A DNA stretch of 64,000 nt from Mycolicibacter heraklionensis (GCF_019645815.1 NZ_CP080997.1:4964880-5028879), one strand, 5' to 3'. Positions 1 to 8,672 are shown, numbered from the stretch's first letter. Notes: a model not told the origin generated them from the sequence alone. Translations and numbers: made by a program.

Positions 1-455
1 CGCCCGCAAGCCTGACAGGCCGCCTGCAGCACAGCGACAGGGAAGACCCAGTTCGCTGACAGCTAGTTTCCAGCTAACCCTGCGTACTATCAGTCGACTG
101 AGATGACGATTGTGAAGAGAATTCCGCCCGAACAAAAAGGCGTGGACGGGTTTCGGCAATCCGGCTGATGGCGCAGCCGGAAAACTCGAACCGGCTGCGC
201 TTTCTTACGTTTGGAATTAACGGCATAAAAGTCGTCAAAAAGCTTGATGTAAGCGGAGAATCGCTGCGGATAGCTTGATGACAGCTGCCTCACAACAGTT
301 TTCAAAGATCCACTGGTACCACTGTCAATTGAAAAAGTCGCACGCTGTTTACATCGCAGGAACCTTGAATAGACAACGGCCGTCTAACGTTTGGGTTCCG
401 ACGGCGAGTTTTCAGCGTCGGCAGTCAGAACGCGTGACGTAAGGAGTCACCCGAG
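1..455. other. Gene-free leader upstream of the first PPE gene
   Basis: I see no convincing gene here. The DNA is less GC-rich than the rest of the window. The only ORF of any size is a 71-codon minus-strand frame with no recognisable domain, and I treat it as chance. The last bases hold an AAGGAG ribosome-binding site for the PPE gene. The long untranslated stretch could carry its promoter. I found no M-box-like motif, unlike the leader of the PE/PPE pair further right. Confidence 0.5.
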
Positions 456-1724
456 ATGGATTTTGCTGCATTGCCGCCGGAGATCAACTCCGGCCGTATG
501 TACGCAGGTGCGGGCTCCGGCCCCCTGCTGGCGGCCGCTTCGGCTTGGGACGCGCTCGCGGCCGAATTGGGTTCTGCGGCTTCGTCCTATGAATCCGTGG
601 TTTCGAGCCTGACCGGGGAATGGTCGGGGCCGTCGTCCACTTCGATGGCCGCGGCAGCCGAGCCCTACGTGACCTGGATGAGCACGACCGCCACACAGGC
701 CGAGCTCTCCGCCAACCAGGCCCGCGCCGCCGCAGCGGCTTACGAGGCGGCCTTCGCCGCGACGGTGCCGCCACCGGTGGTCGCGGCGAACCGGACGCAG
801 CTGGCAACCCTGATCGCGACGAATTTCCTCGGGCAGAACACGCCGGCGATCGCGGCCACCGAGATTCACTACGCGGAGATGTGGGCCCAAGACGCCGGGG
901 CCATGTACGGCTACGCCGGATCGGCCGCAGCGGCGACGCAGCTCACCCCGTTCAACCAGCCACCGGAGACCACCAACCCGACCGGCACGGCCAATCAGTT
1001 GGCGGCATCGGCAGAGGCGACCGGAAACTCGGCGGCCTCCAACATCTCGCAGCAGGTCTCCCAGCTGCTGAATTCGATGCCCCAGGCGCTGCAGTCGCTG
1101 GCCTCCAACCCCGTGGGGACCGCGGCGGCGACAACATCGACTTCATTCCTGGACAGCTGGAACACGATCTTCTCCACACTGGTCGGGCCCACGACCCCGC
1201 TCGGCTGGTCGACCATCCCCGGTGGCTATTGGCTGGCGTTCGGGCAGATGTACTCCTGGATCATGAACGGGATGGCTGCACAGTCCTTCTTCGCCGGCCC
1301 GAAAGCCATCACCGGAGCGCTGCTGCCGCTGGCACCTCTGGCGCAAACGGCATTACCGGCAGCGAGCCTGAGCAGTGCCACGGGCGTGCTGGGCAACGCC
1401 GCGACGGTCGGGAAGTTGTCGGTACCGGCTTCCTGGGCGGTCGCGGCGCCGGCGACCAAGCTGGTCAGCATGGCTTCGTCACTGCCGGCAACCCTGGAGG
1501 CCGCCCCGATGGCGGCGGTCGCCGGTCAGGACGCCATGTTCGGTGAGATGGCCCTGTCCAGCCTGCTGGGCCGCGGCATAGGCGGCACCGCAACCCAAAC
1601 CGTCGGCGCGGCCACCCGTTCCATGCGCAACAGCGGCGGATCCGATGCCTTCGGTCCCATTCCGCCCGGTGAAGCCGATCCCGCGGCGGCCACCATCATC
1701 GTGATCCCGGCGCTGGATGAGTGA
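456..1724 (+). CDS. PPE family protein, SVP subfamily (422 aa)
   Basis: This is a mycobacterial PPE protein, a family normally exported by ESX (type VII) secretion to the cell surface. The N-terminal helical domain carries the PPE signature at residues 7-9, a WSG turn near residue 55 and the conserved YAEMWAQD...MYGY block near residues 140-155. The C-terminal half has the LSVPASW motif that defines the SVP subfamily. ATG is preceded by AAGGAG about 10 bases upstream. No PE partner lies next to it, so it may pair with one encoded elsewhere. It is followed at short distance by a second PPE gene and a permease, which suggests one transcript. Specific function is unknown; some PPE proteins act in nutrient passage across the outer membrane. 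Confidence 0.93.
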   Translation: MDFAALPPEINSGRMYAGAGSGPLLAAASAWDALAAELGSAASSYESVVSSLTGEWSGPSSTSMAAAAEPYVTWMSTTATQAELSANQARAAAAAYEAAFAATVPPPVVAANRTQLATLIATNFLGQNTPAIAATEIHYAEMWAQDAGAMYGYAGSAAAATQLTPFNQPPETTNPTGTANQLAASAEATGNSAASNISQQVSQLLNSMPQALQSLASNPVGTAAATTSTSFLDSWNTIFSTLVGPTTPLGWSTIPGGYWLAFGQMYSWIMNGMAAQSFFAGPKAITGALLPLAPLAQTALPAASLSSATGVLGNAATVGKLSVPASWAVAAPATKLVSMASSLPATLEAAPMAAVAGQDAMFGEMALSSLLGRGIGGTATQTVGAATRSMRNSGGSDAFGPIPPGEADPAAATIIVIPALDE

Positions 1725-1792
1725 CCCAGCGATGACGAAACGTGGCCTCCCCCAGCTGACTCAGTCGCACTCGACCAGATAAGGGTGTCGAA

Positions 1793-3112
1793 ATGTATTT
1801 CTCTTTGCTCCCGCCGGAAGTCAACTCGGCCAACATGTACGCCGGCCCCGGTTCCGGGTCGCTGATTGCCGCCGCCACGGCGTGGGGGCGTCTTGCCAGC
1901 GAATTAAGCACCGCCGCATCCGAATACAACGCGGTGCTCGCCTCGCTCGCGAGTGAATCGTGGACCGGTCCGTCGGCAACGGCGATGACGGCCGCCGCCC
2001 AGCCCTTCACCGCCTGGATGTCGACGACCGCGGCCACCGCGGCTCAGGCGGCCGCCCAGGCGCAGGCCGCGGCCACCGCCTACGAAGCGGCGCACGCGGC
2101 GACCGTCCCGCCGGAAGTCGTTACGGCCAACCGCACCCAGAACCAGATGCTGTACGCCACGAACTTCCTCGGCCAGAATCTCGCGGCCATCGCGGCCAAC
2201 GAAGCCCAGTACCTGGAGATGTGGGCGCAGGACGCCGCCGCCATGCAGACCTACGCCGCATCGGCTGCCGCGGCCACCAAGATCACCGCGTTCACCGAGC
2301 CTCCGCAGACCACCACCGGGACCGCCGCAGCCACGTCGGCGGCCAGCGGGGGGTCGGCGGCAGCCACCTCGGGCAGCAACTCGATCCTGGATTTCCTGGC
2401 CAACCTGGCGACCCAGTACAACACCTTCGTCAACAACCTGCTCACCCAGCTGACCGGCAATCCGAGTGCTCCGGCCAACTTCGCGTCGGTGTTCTCGGCC
2501 CTGAAGGGTCCGGCGGGGCTGACCACGCCGTTCAACGACATTTCGTTGCTGACCAACTTCCCCATCCAGAACGCTCTGAAGTTCGGAACTCCGGTGGGCC
2601 GGGTTTTCGAAGGCCTGCCGCTCAGCGGTCTCGGCGCCGGGCTTCGGGTGGGAGGCATGGCCGGCCTGACCTCGTCGGTGTCGGCCACCATGTCCGAGGC
2701 GAACCTGGTGGGCAACCTGTCCGTCCCGCCGAGCTGGGCCTCTGCCAGCCCGGCAATCCGGCTGGCGGCCACCGGCGTTCCCGCCGCAGGCCTGGCAGCC
2801 GCCCCCGCCTCGGGGATGGCCGGCGGCCTGATCAACCAGGCGGCGCTGGGCAGTATGGCCGGCGGCGCGCTGGGAAGCGCCAGCCCCCGCACCGTGCCCA
2901 GCGGGCGCATTCGCATCCAGGGCGGCAAGGCGAAGACTCCGGTCAAGCTCGACGCGGTGATCGCCAAGCTGCAGAGCCAGCCCGAGGCGGTTCAGCACTG
3001 GAACGTCGACCAGGCCGGACTCGACGAACTGCTTGACGAATTGTCGAGGAAGCCCGGCGTTCACGCCGTGCACCTCAAGGGCGCCAAGAAAGCCGCAACG
3101 CCCCTCAGCTGA
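1793..3112 (+). CDS. PPE family protein, SVP subfamily, with basic C-terminal tail (439 aa)
   Basis: A second PPE protein, clearly paralogous to the one just upstream. It has PPE near residues 7-9, the EMWAQDAAAM block, and an LSVPPSW motif of the SVP subfamily. It differs in a C-terminal extension of roughly 60 residues after the SVP region. This tail is rich in Lys, Gln and acidic residues (KTPVKLDAVIAKL... HAVHLKGAKK) and looks like a small folded or coiled segment rather than the usual low-complexity end. The gap to the upstream PPE gene is 68 bases and to the downstream permease 52 bases, consistent with co-transcription. Export by an ESX system is expected from family knowledge. The role of the tail is unknown. 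Confidence 0.92.
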   Translation: MYFSLLPPEVNSANMYAGPGSGSLIAAATAWGRLASELSTAASEYNAVLASLASESWTGPSATAMTAAAQPFTAWMSTTAATAAQAAAQAQAAATAYEAAHAATVPPEVVTANRTQNQMLYATNFLGQNLAAIAANEAQYLEMWAQDAAAMQTYAASAAAATKITAFTEPPQTTTGTAAATSAASGGSAAATSGSNSILDFLANLATQYNTFVNNLLTQLTGNPSAPANFASVFSALKGPAGLTTPFNDISLLTNFPIQNALKFGTPVGRVFEGLPLSGLGAGLRVGGMAGLTSSVSATMSEANLVGNLSVPPSWASASPAIRLAATGVPAAGLAAAPASGMAGGLINQAALGSMAGGALGSASPRTVPSGRIRIQGGKAKTPVKLDAVIAKLQSQPEAVQHWNVDQAGLDELLDELSRKPGVHAVHLKGAKKAATPLS

Positions 3113-3164
3113 CGCCCACCAGCGGCGCCAAACCTTTCCCCACCTCCCCCCGAAAGAGAGAGAC

Positions 3165-4343
3165 ATGCTTCTCGAGTTTTGGCAGAACTTCACGCACAAC
3201 CTGTTCAAGCCACTGTTGTTGTTCTTCTACTTCGGCTTCCTTCTCGCACTGGCCAAGGTGCCGTTCGAGTTTCCGAACGCGGTCTATCAGGGCCTGACGA
3301 TGTACCTGTTGCTGGCCATCGGCTGGCACGGTGGCGAGGAACTCGCCGGCATCGACATCTCGCAGATCGGCGGAATCCTCGGGTTCATGGTCACCGGGTT
3401 CGTGCTGAACTTCGTCATCGGCACCATCGCCTACCTGTTGCTGAAGTACCTGACGAAGATGCGAGAGGTCGACCGCGCAACGGTCGCCGGGTACTACGGC
3501 TCCGATTCGGCCGGAACCTTCGCCACCTGCATGGGCGTGCTGGCCACCATCGGCATGGCCTTCGACGCCTACATGCCCGTCATGCTGGCCATCATGGAGA
3601 TCCCGGGCTGCTTGGTGGCGCTGTTCCTGGTTGCCCGGTTGCGCCACCGGGGTATGGACGCTGCCGGAAACATGCCGCACGAGCCGGGCTACACGGTGCC
3701 GGCCGGTTCCGTCCCGGCAGCCGTCGGTGCCGCGCAGGCCTCCGGTGACCCGACCGGCGGTCTGGCCATCGAGATGACCCCCGAACGTCGTGCGGAGACC
3801 GAAGTGACCTCGAACGGGCGCCTGATCAGCCCGGAATTGCTGCGGGAGGTCTTCCTCAACCCGGGCATCTGCCTGCTGCTCGGTGGTATCGCGATCGGCT
3901 TCATCAGCGGTCTGCAGGGCTCGAAGGTCACCGGCGTCGACGACCCGGTCTTCGTCACCGCCTTCCAGGGAGTCCTGTGCCTCTTCCTGCTCGAGATGGG
4001 GCTGACTGCGGCGCGCAAGTTGAAGGACCTGAAGTCTGCCGGCCGTGGCTTCATCGTGTTCGGCCTGCTGGCTCCCAACCTGTTCGCAACGCTGGGACTA
4101 TTTGTCGCACACACCTACTCGCAGCTGACCGGCGTCCACTTCCAGCTGGGCACCTACGTCCTGTTCGCCGTGCTGTGCGGCGCGGCTTCCTACATCGCCG
4201 TGCCGGCCATCCAGCGGCTGGCGATTCCGGAAGCCAGCCCCAGCCTGCCGCTGGCCGCATCGCTGGGTTTGACGTTCGCCTACAACGTCACCATCGGTAT
4301 CCCTCTTTACATCGAGATCGCCCGTCTCATCACGTCGCAGTAG
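3165..4343 (+). CDS. SbtA/DUF897-family sodium-dependent bicarbonate-type permease (392 aa)
   Basis: This integral membrane protein resembles cyanobacterial SbtA (PF05982), a high-affinity Na+/HCO3- symporter. Both halves of the inverted-repeat fold are recognisable. The first has PLLLFFYFGF...FPNAVYQGLTMYLLLAIGWHGG, then VAGYYGSDSAGTFATC at the place of the SbtA GAVSGST ligand-site loop, then MEIPG. The second has LLLGGIAIGF, FLLEMGL and GAASYIAVPA. A hydrophilic cytoplasmic loop separates the halves near residues 170-220, as in SbtA. The start is the ATG after GAAAGAGAGAGAC; an in-frame upstream extension is non-coding in character. No PII-like sbtB gene is adjacent. Substrate is inferred from family only, and another small anion is possible. 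It sits directly behind two PPE genes, which is unusual. Confidence 0.8.
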   Translation: MLLEFWQNFTHNLFKPLLLFFYFGFLLALAKVPFEFPNAVYQGLTMYLLLAIGWHGGEELAGIDISQIGGILGFMVTGFVLNFVIGTIAYLLLKYLTKMREVDRATVAGYYGSDSAGTFATCMGVLATIGMAFDAYMPVMLAIMEIPGCLVALFLVARLRHRGMDAAGNMPHEPGYTVPAGSVPAAVGAAQASGDPTGGLAIEMTPERRAETEVTSNGRLISPELLREVFLNPGICLLLGGIAIGFISGLQGSKVTGVDDPVFVTAFQGVLCLFLLEMGLTAARKLKDLKSAGRGFIVFGLLAPNLFATLGLFVAHTYSQLTGVHFQLGTYVLFAVLCGAASYIAVPAIQRLAIPEASPSLPLAASLGLTFAYNVTIGIPLYIEIARLITSQ

Positions 4344-4399
4344 AGGAATTGCACAGTATGGAGACGCCAGGCAGCCGAGTAAAGAGTAGGAGGAACGGC

Positions 4400-4723
4400 A
4401 TGCGCAGCCTGTTATCGGTCTTGGGCATTGCCGCCGTCATCGGGTGTGCCGCGCCGGCGTACGCGGATCCCGATGATGGCGACGGCGGCGGCGGCGACGC
4501 CGCCTTCCTGACTGCCCTAAAAGCCGCGGGGCTCACCTTCGCCAGTAGCGATCAGGCCATTGTGGCCGGCCATGCCGTCTGCAGCATGGCTAACAACGGC
4601 GAGTCGGGATTGAAGGTCGTCAAACAACTGACGGCCGACAACCCCGGGCTGACCATGGACGGCGCCGCGCAGTTCGCGGCGATCGCCGCCAACGCTTACT
4701 GCCCGCAGCACTTGCAGAAGTAG
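4400..4723 (+). CDS. Small secreted DUF732 protein (107 aa)
   Basis: A short exported protein with a typical signal peptide (basic MRS start, hydrophobic core, APAYA cleavage-like site near residue 21) and a mature DUF732 domain of about 80 residues. The domain contains two Cys residues (AVCSM and AYCPQ) that probably form the conserved disulfide, and the FLTALKAAGL and GxxVxxxLxxxNPGLT features of the family. DUF732 proteins are mycobacterial exported proteins of unknown function. The chosen ATG has an excellent AGGAGG site; an in-frame ATG 42 bases upstream is possible but would bury the signal sequence. It lies 56 bases after the SbtA-like gene and is probably in the same operon. Confidence 0.85.
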   Translation: MRSLLSVLGIAAVIGCAAPAYADPDDGDGGGGDAAFLTALKAAGLTFASSDQAIVAGHAVCSMANNGESGLKVVKQLTADNPGLTMDGAAQFAAIAANAYCPQHLQK

Positions 4724-4732
4724 CCGGCCCGG

Positions 4733-5857
4733 CTACGCCTTTGTCAGCTCCGCGTAGCGGGCCAGGTGGGAGTCGGTGGTTCCGAACTCGTATTGAATTG
4801 CGGTGAGCCGCTTGAAGTAGTGGCCGATGGCCAACTCCTCGGTCATGCCCATGCCACCGTGCAACTGCACCGCCTGTTGGCCGACGAATCGGGCCGCCCG
4901 GCCGATGGTGGCCTTGCCCGCCGACACCGCACGGGCACGGGTGGCTTCGTCGGCCTCGAGGTTGAGGATCGCCAAGTAGACCGCGGCAGCCGACTGCTCG
5001 ACTTCCATGAACATGTCGACCATACGGTGCTGCAGCACCTGAAAGCTACCGATCGGCTGCCCGAACTGCTGGCGTTGCTTGCAGTATTCGACGGTGTCCG
5101 CCAACACTTTCCGCATGCAACCGACCGCCTCGGAACAGATCGCTGCGGCACCCTCGTCCCGGGCCTGAGCCAACGACGGCCATGCGCCGCCTCGCTCACC
5201 CAGCAACGCCTCAGCACCAAGCCGCAGATCGGTGAAGGTGACATCGGCCGCGCTGCGGTCGTCGATGGTTCGATACGGGTGCAGCGTGATGCCCGCGGCG
5301 TCGGCCTCGGTGAGGAACAACGAGATGCCGTCCTCGCCCTCGATGCGCGCGGTGACCAGCAGATGCGTCGCCAGCGGTGCCGCCACGGCCATGATCTTCG
5401 AGCCGTTCAACACCCAGCCGTCGCCATCGGGACGCGCCAGGGTCGCCGCGTCCTGCCAACGATCGGCCGAATCCGGCTCCGCGGCAGCCAATGCCGTAAC
5501 CGCGGTACCGGCCACGAGTTCCTTGAGCAGGCCGGCTGCCACCGGGCTGCCGGAGCGGTGCAGCAGTCCGCCGGCGACGACGACGGAGTCGACATAGGGT
5601 TCGATCACCAGCGCGTGTCCCAGCGCTTCGGTGATGACCATGAGTTCTACGGCGCCGCCGCCGATCCCGTCGAACTCTTCAGGGAACGTGGCGCCCAAAA
5701 TGCCCAGTTCCCCGGCGAAGGCGCGCCAGATCTCGGGCTGCCAGCCGGCGCCGGTCTTGGCTGCGGCGCGGCTCGTCTCGAGTTCGTAGCGCGCGGCGAG
5801 GAACTTGGTGATGCCGTCACGCAGCATCTGCTGCTCATTGTTCAGGTTGAAGTCCAT
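4733..5857 (-). CDS. Acyl-CoA dehydrogenase, small subunit type (374 aa)
   Basis: A FAD-dependent acyl-CoA dehydrogenase (FadE family) that would introduce an alpha,beta double bond into an acyl-CoA. It shows the N-terminal helical domain, the central beta domain and a C-terminal domain with CKQRQQFGQPIGSFQVLQH and the FAD-contacting QLHGGMGMTEE motif. Its ATG overlaps the stop of the upstream dehydrogenase (TAATG), so the two are translationally coupled. Pairs of adjacent FadE genes in mycobacteria often encode alpha2beta2 heterotetramers, as in steroid side-chain degradation (FadE26-27, FadE28-29), and the same is likely here. A long in-frame extension upstream of the ATG is only the antisense-like frame of its partner. 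The substrate is not evident. Confidence 0.88.
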   Translation of the reverse strand: MDFNLNNEQQMLRDGITKFLAARYELETSRAAAKTGAGWQPEIWRAFAGELGILGATFPEEFDGIGGGAVELMVITEALGHALVIEPYVDSVVVAGGLLHRSGSPVAAGLLKELVAGTAVTALAAAEPDSADRWQDAATLARPDGDGWVLNGSKIMAVAAPLATHLLVTARIEGEDGISLFLTEADAAGITLHPYRTIDDRSAADVTFTDLRLGAEALLGERGGAWPSLAQARDEGAAAICSEAVGCMRKVLADTVEYCKQRQQFGQPIGSFQVLQHRMVDMFMEVEQSAAAVYLAILNLEADEATRARAVSAGKATIGRAARFVGQQAVQLHGGMGMTEELAIGHYFKRLTAIQYEFGTTDSHLARYAELTKA

Positions 5858-7089
5858 TAGAGCCCCAATGCCGCCTTGGCCAGAATATTCCGCTGAATTT
5901 CGTTGCTGCCGGCGTAGATCGAGCCGGCCCGGTCGTTGAAGTAACGCAGCGGGGCCACCGCCTGCCACGGTTCGCCGGACGCATATCCGTCGGCGGGAGG
6001 CTGGTAGTCGGCGATCGGTCCGCCGGGCGCGGTGACATGCGGCTGATAGATGCGCCCCCGCGGTCCGGCCGCCTCCAACGCCAGCGCGGTCAGTTCCTGG
6101 CTCAGCTCGGTGCCCAAGATCTTGAGCATCGACGACGACGCCCCGGGATTGCGTCCCTCGGCGACGGCGGTGAGCACCTGGTATTCCAGGATCTCCAACA
6201 CCTCGGCGCGAATCCGCGCGTCCGCGAGCTTGCGCATGAAGGTGTCGTCGTCGGCGAGCTTGCCACCGCCCGGCCCAGGCTGACTCTTTGCCGCCGTGGC
6301 GATCTCTTCGGCCACCACCTGCAGGCCCGGCGCCACCGCGCCGCCGCCGCGCTCGAACTCGAGCAGATATTTCGCGACCGTCCAGCCGCTGTCGATCTCG
6401 CCGATCACATTGGTCTTGGGGACCCGCACCTCGTCGAAGAACACCTGGTTCTGGATCTCTTCGCCGGAAGTCATCACCAGCGGCCGGATCTCGATACCGG
6501 GCGAGTTCATGTCGATCAGCACGAACGTGATGCCCTGCTGTTTCTTGCCGGTCCGGGAGGTGCGCACCAGGGCGAACATCCAGTTCGCCTCGCCGGCGTG
6601 CGTGGTCCAGATCTTGCTGCCGGTGCACACCAGGTCATCGCCGTCGACGGTGGCCGCCATCGACAGGGCCGCCAAGTCCGATCCGGCCTCCGGCTCGGAG
6701 TAGCCCTGGCAGAAGAACACCTCACCGGTGAGGATCCGGGGCAGGAAGTAGTCCTTCTGCGCGTCCGTTCCGTACCGGACGATCGCGTGCGCGACCATCC
6801 GGATTCCCATCGGCGACAGCGATGGTGCGCCGGCAAGCGTCGACTCGCGACTGAAGATGTAGTGCTGGGTCAGGCTCCAGTCGCAGCCGCCGTGCTCCAC
6901 CGGCCACGCGGGCGCCGCCCAGCCCCGCTCGTGCAGAATCGCCTGCCACGCCATGCTGGCCTCGTGATCGGCGTAGACACTGGTCATGAGCCGGCCCGCA
7001 CGGCGCAGCTCAGGGGTCAGTTTCTGGTCGAGAAATTCCCGAACCTCAGCTTGAAATGCCCGGTCTTCCTCCGACCACCGCAGATCCAT
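5857..7089 (-). CDS. Acyl-CoA dehydrogenase, large subunit type (410 aa)
   Basis: The partner acyl-CoA dehydrogenase. It carries CQGYSEPEAGSDLA (substrate/FAD contact), WTTHAGEANW, and a C-terminal SIYAGSNEIQRNIL motif. At the place where medium-chain enzymes have their catalytic Glu (IYEG) this protein has Ala. That fits mycobacterial heteromeric ACADs whose catalytic base lies elsewhere or in one subunit only. It overlaps the downstream FadE by one base and presumably forms a complex with it. About 100 bases upstream lies a SnoaL-like gene in the same orientation. This organisation, together with F420-type oxidoreductase and SDR genes nearby, suggests catabolism of a bulky lipid or sterol-like acid. 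That role is inferred from context only. Confidence 0.88.
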   Translation of the reverse strand: MDLRWSEEDRAFQAEVREFLDQKLTPELRRAGRLMTSVYADHEASMAWQAILHERGWAAPAWPVEHGGCDWSLTQHYIFSRESTLAGAPSLSPMGIRMVAHAIVRYGTDAQKDYFLPRILTGEVFFCQGYSEPEAGSDLAALSMAATVDGDDLVCTGSKIWTTHAGEANWMFALVRTSRTGKKQQGITFVLIDMNSPGIEIRPLVMTSGEEIQNQVFFDEVRVPKTNVIGEIDSGWTVAKYLLEFERGGGAVAPGLQVVAEEIATAAKSQPGPGGGKLADDDTFMRKLADARIRAEVLEILEYQVLTAVAEGRNPGASSSMLKILGTELSQELTALALEAAGPRGRIYQPHVTAPGGPIADYQPPADGYASGEPWQAVAPLRYFNDRAGSIYAGSNEIQRNILAKAALGL

Positions 7090-7193
7090 TAATCTCCCCT
7101 GCCGTGCCGGCGGATAGGCGCTTTTCCGCGCAGTCTAGCCGCCGGGTTGTGCGGACCGACTTCGGCCGTCTCGGCCGCTACGCCGTGGGCTTC

Positions 7194-7688
7194 TCAACGG
7201 ATGCGCCCGGCAACGCCGTCCACCAGTAACGCGCGACTCTCCGCGGCGCCGTCCAGCATCCGGGTGATCCGCGTGACAATCTGCCACTGTCCGGGCGAAC
7301 CGGCCACCCGCTCGAGGTGAAAATAGTTGGCGCCGCCGCGCGCGACGCGAAACTCGCTGCCCTGTTTGACCAGCAGCGTCGACTCGCACACGGCGACCGC
7401 CTCGTCACCGTTCACGGTGACCACTGCCGGCCCCAGGAAGTGCGTACATCCCCGAGCGATCAGCTCCTGGTGGCCACGAGAGCGCACCATGGCCGCAATC
7501 TCCTCGCGGCCGTTCATCAGCCAGCTTTCGACGTCGTAGACGCCGTCCTGTCGCCACAGCGCGGCGACCGATTCGGGGTCGCCGGCGTCCACCAATGGCC
7601 CGTAGGACGCGATCAGCCGCTCGATCGCGCGCTCGTCCTCGATCTGCTGCAGTCGCCGCTCCAAGTCGGCCAGCCGTTGCTCGCTCAT
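7194..7688 (-). CDS. SnoaL-like / NTF2-fold protein (164 aa)
   Basis: A small protein of the NTF2-like superfamily, SnoaL_4 type: an N-terminal helical pair (LERRLQQIEDERAIERLIASYGPLVDAGD) followed by the curved sheet with MNGREEIAAMVRS, THFLGPAVVTVNGDEA and RITRMLDG. Such proteins include small-molecule isomerases, dehydratases and hydrolases as well as non-enzymatic relatives, so no reaction can be assigned. The stop overlaps the start of the upstream F420-type oxidoreductase in the ATGA manner (7685-7688), indicating translational coupling. It precedes the acyl-CoA dehydrogenase pair, so it probably belongs to the same catabolic transcript. Confidence 0.82.
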   Translation of the reverse strand: MSEQRLADLERRLQQIEDERAIERLIASYGPLVDAGDPESVAALWRQDGVYDVESWLMNGREEIAAMVRSRGHQELIARGCTHFLGPAVVTVNGDEAVAVCESTLLVKQGSEFRVARGGANYFHLERVAGSPGQWQIVTRITRMLDGAAESRALLVDGVAGRIR

Positions 7689-8551
7689 CGCCGCTCCCGC
7701 CGCGGGAGGTCGGCCAGCTCGGCAAGTGCGGCCAGTTGGTCGCAGAAGTGCGCCGAAGAGCGCGCCGAGATCACACAGCTCACATCGGTGGCCCCGATGT
7801 CAGCCAGCCTGCCGATCCGATCGAGGGCCTGCTGCGGGGCGTCGATCGGGTCCAGCGGAGGCGTCGACAAGACAACCGCGAACTCGTCCGGGAGGTCCAC
7901 GGAGCCAAGATATTTCGCCAGTTCGCCGACGCTGAGGCCGAACGGCGCCCAACCGTCACCCAGGCCCACGGCTCGCCGAAGCGAACGGCGGGTGCGGCCG
8001 CCCACCCAGATCGGCACCCGCTGTTGTACGGCGCACGGCTGCACCACCATCGAGTCGAACCGGTAGAAGGCTCCGTCATAGGCAGGGCGGGTGTCCGACA
8101 GTGCCGCCCGCAACGCCTTCATCGCATCGTCAGCGCGGGCGCCGCGATCGTCCCACGCACAGCCGAGCAGGTCGAACTCCTCGCGCAGCGATCCCACTCC
8201 GACACCTAGGGTCAGCCGGCCACCGCTGAGCCGGTCGAGGGTCCCGTAACGTTTGGCGATCTCCAACGGATGGTGATAGCCCAGCACCACAACCGATGTC
8301 ACCAACCGGATCGAGCGGGTACGGGCAGCGAGAAACGACAGGGTGGCCAACGGATCCCAGTAGGTCGTCCCGCGCCCGGCCGCGGCCCCGTCGGGTACCG
8401 CGACGTGTTCCGAGCAGGTGAGGTAGGCGAACCCGAGCTCGTCGGCGGCCGAAGCGATCCGGCTGATGTCCTCGACACCGCCTTCGGCTTCCCAGTCCGA
8501 TGCCGTACCGGGGATCTGGATGACGACCGGTGTGGCCAAGCCGAGCCGCAT
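7685..8551 (-). CDS. LLM-class, probably F420-dependent oxidoreductase (288 aa)
   Basis: A luciferase-like monooxygenase-family TIM barrel. Diagnostic segments include LGFAYLTCSEH near residue 40, DPLATLSFLAARTRSIRLVTSVVVL near residues 67-90, the PLEIAKRYGTLDRLSGGRLTLGVGVG block typical of mycobacterial F420-dependent members, and PIWVGGRTRRSLRR. These proteins use reduced or oxidised F420, or FMN, in hydride transfer to diverse substrates; the actual substrate is unknown. It is the first gene of a leftward group (oxidoreductase, SnoaL-like, then two FadE genes) and diverges from the SDR-TetR pair. The shared 121-base intergenic region holds a palindrome that could control both directions. 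Confidence 0.85.
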   Translation of the reverse strand: MRLGLATPVVIQIPGTASDWEAEGGVEDISRIASAADELGFAYLTCSEHVAVPDGAAAGRGTTYWDPLATLSFLAARTRSIRLVTSVVVLGYHHPLEIAKRYGTLDRLSGGRLTLGVGVGSLREEFDLLGCAWDDRGARADDAMKALRAALSDTRPAYDGAFYRFDSMVVQPCAVQQRVPIWVGGRTRRSLRRAVGLGDGWAPFGLSVGELAKYLGSVDLPDEFAVVLSTPPLDPIDAPQQALDRIGRLADIGATDVSCVISARSSAHFCDQLAALAELADLPRRERR

Positions 8552-8639
8552 CAGCGGGACCGAATCCGGGGGCCGTTGTACCGCAATGGCTCTGCGCCTT
8601 CCGTTGCACCACGAGGGTGAGGTAACCTCTTCCGAGTAA

Positions 8640-8659
8640 AACTAGAATGAATTTTAGTT
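8640..8659. promoter_or_regulatory. Near-palindromic operator candidate in the divergent FadE/SDR-TetR region
   Basis: The 20-base sequence AACTAGAATGAATTTTAGTT has arms that agree at 8 of 10 positions. It lies between the divergent F420-type oxidoreductase and the SDR-TetR genes, just upstream of the SDR ribosome-binding site. TetR regulators bind palindromes of this size and usually repress their own divergent promoter. The centre resembles the KstR motif (tnnAACnnGTTnna) but has T/A in place of the C/G pair, so it is not a clean KstR box. The best candidate regulator is the TetR protein encoded one gene downstream. Confidence 0.5.
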
Positions 8660-8672
8660 ATGGAGGCGTGCC

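Noticed and set aside
90..305. 71-codon minus-strand ORF in the left leader
   Set aside because: There is no recognisable domain and no good ribosome-binding site, and the region looks like untranslated leader sequence.
8640..8659. True KstR operator
   Set aside because: The core has AAT/ATT where KstR needs AAC/GTT, and no other KstR-regulon gene is recognisable nearby.
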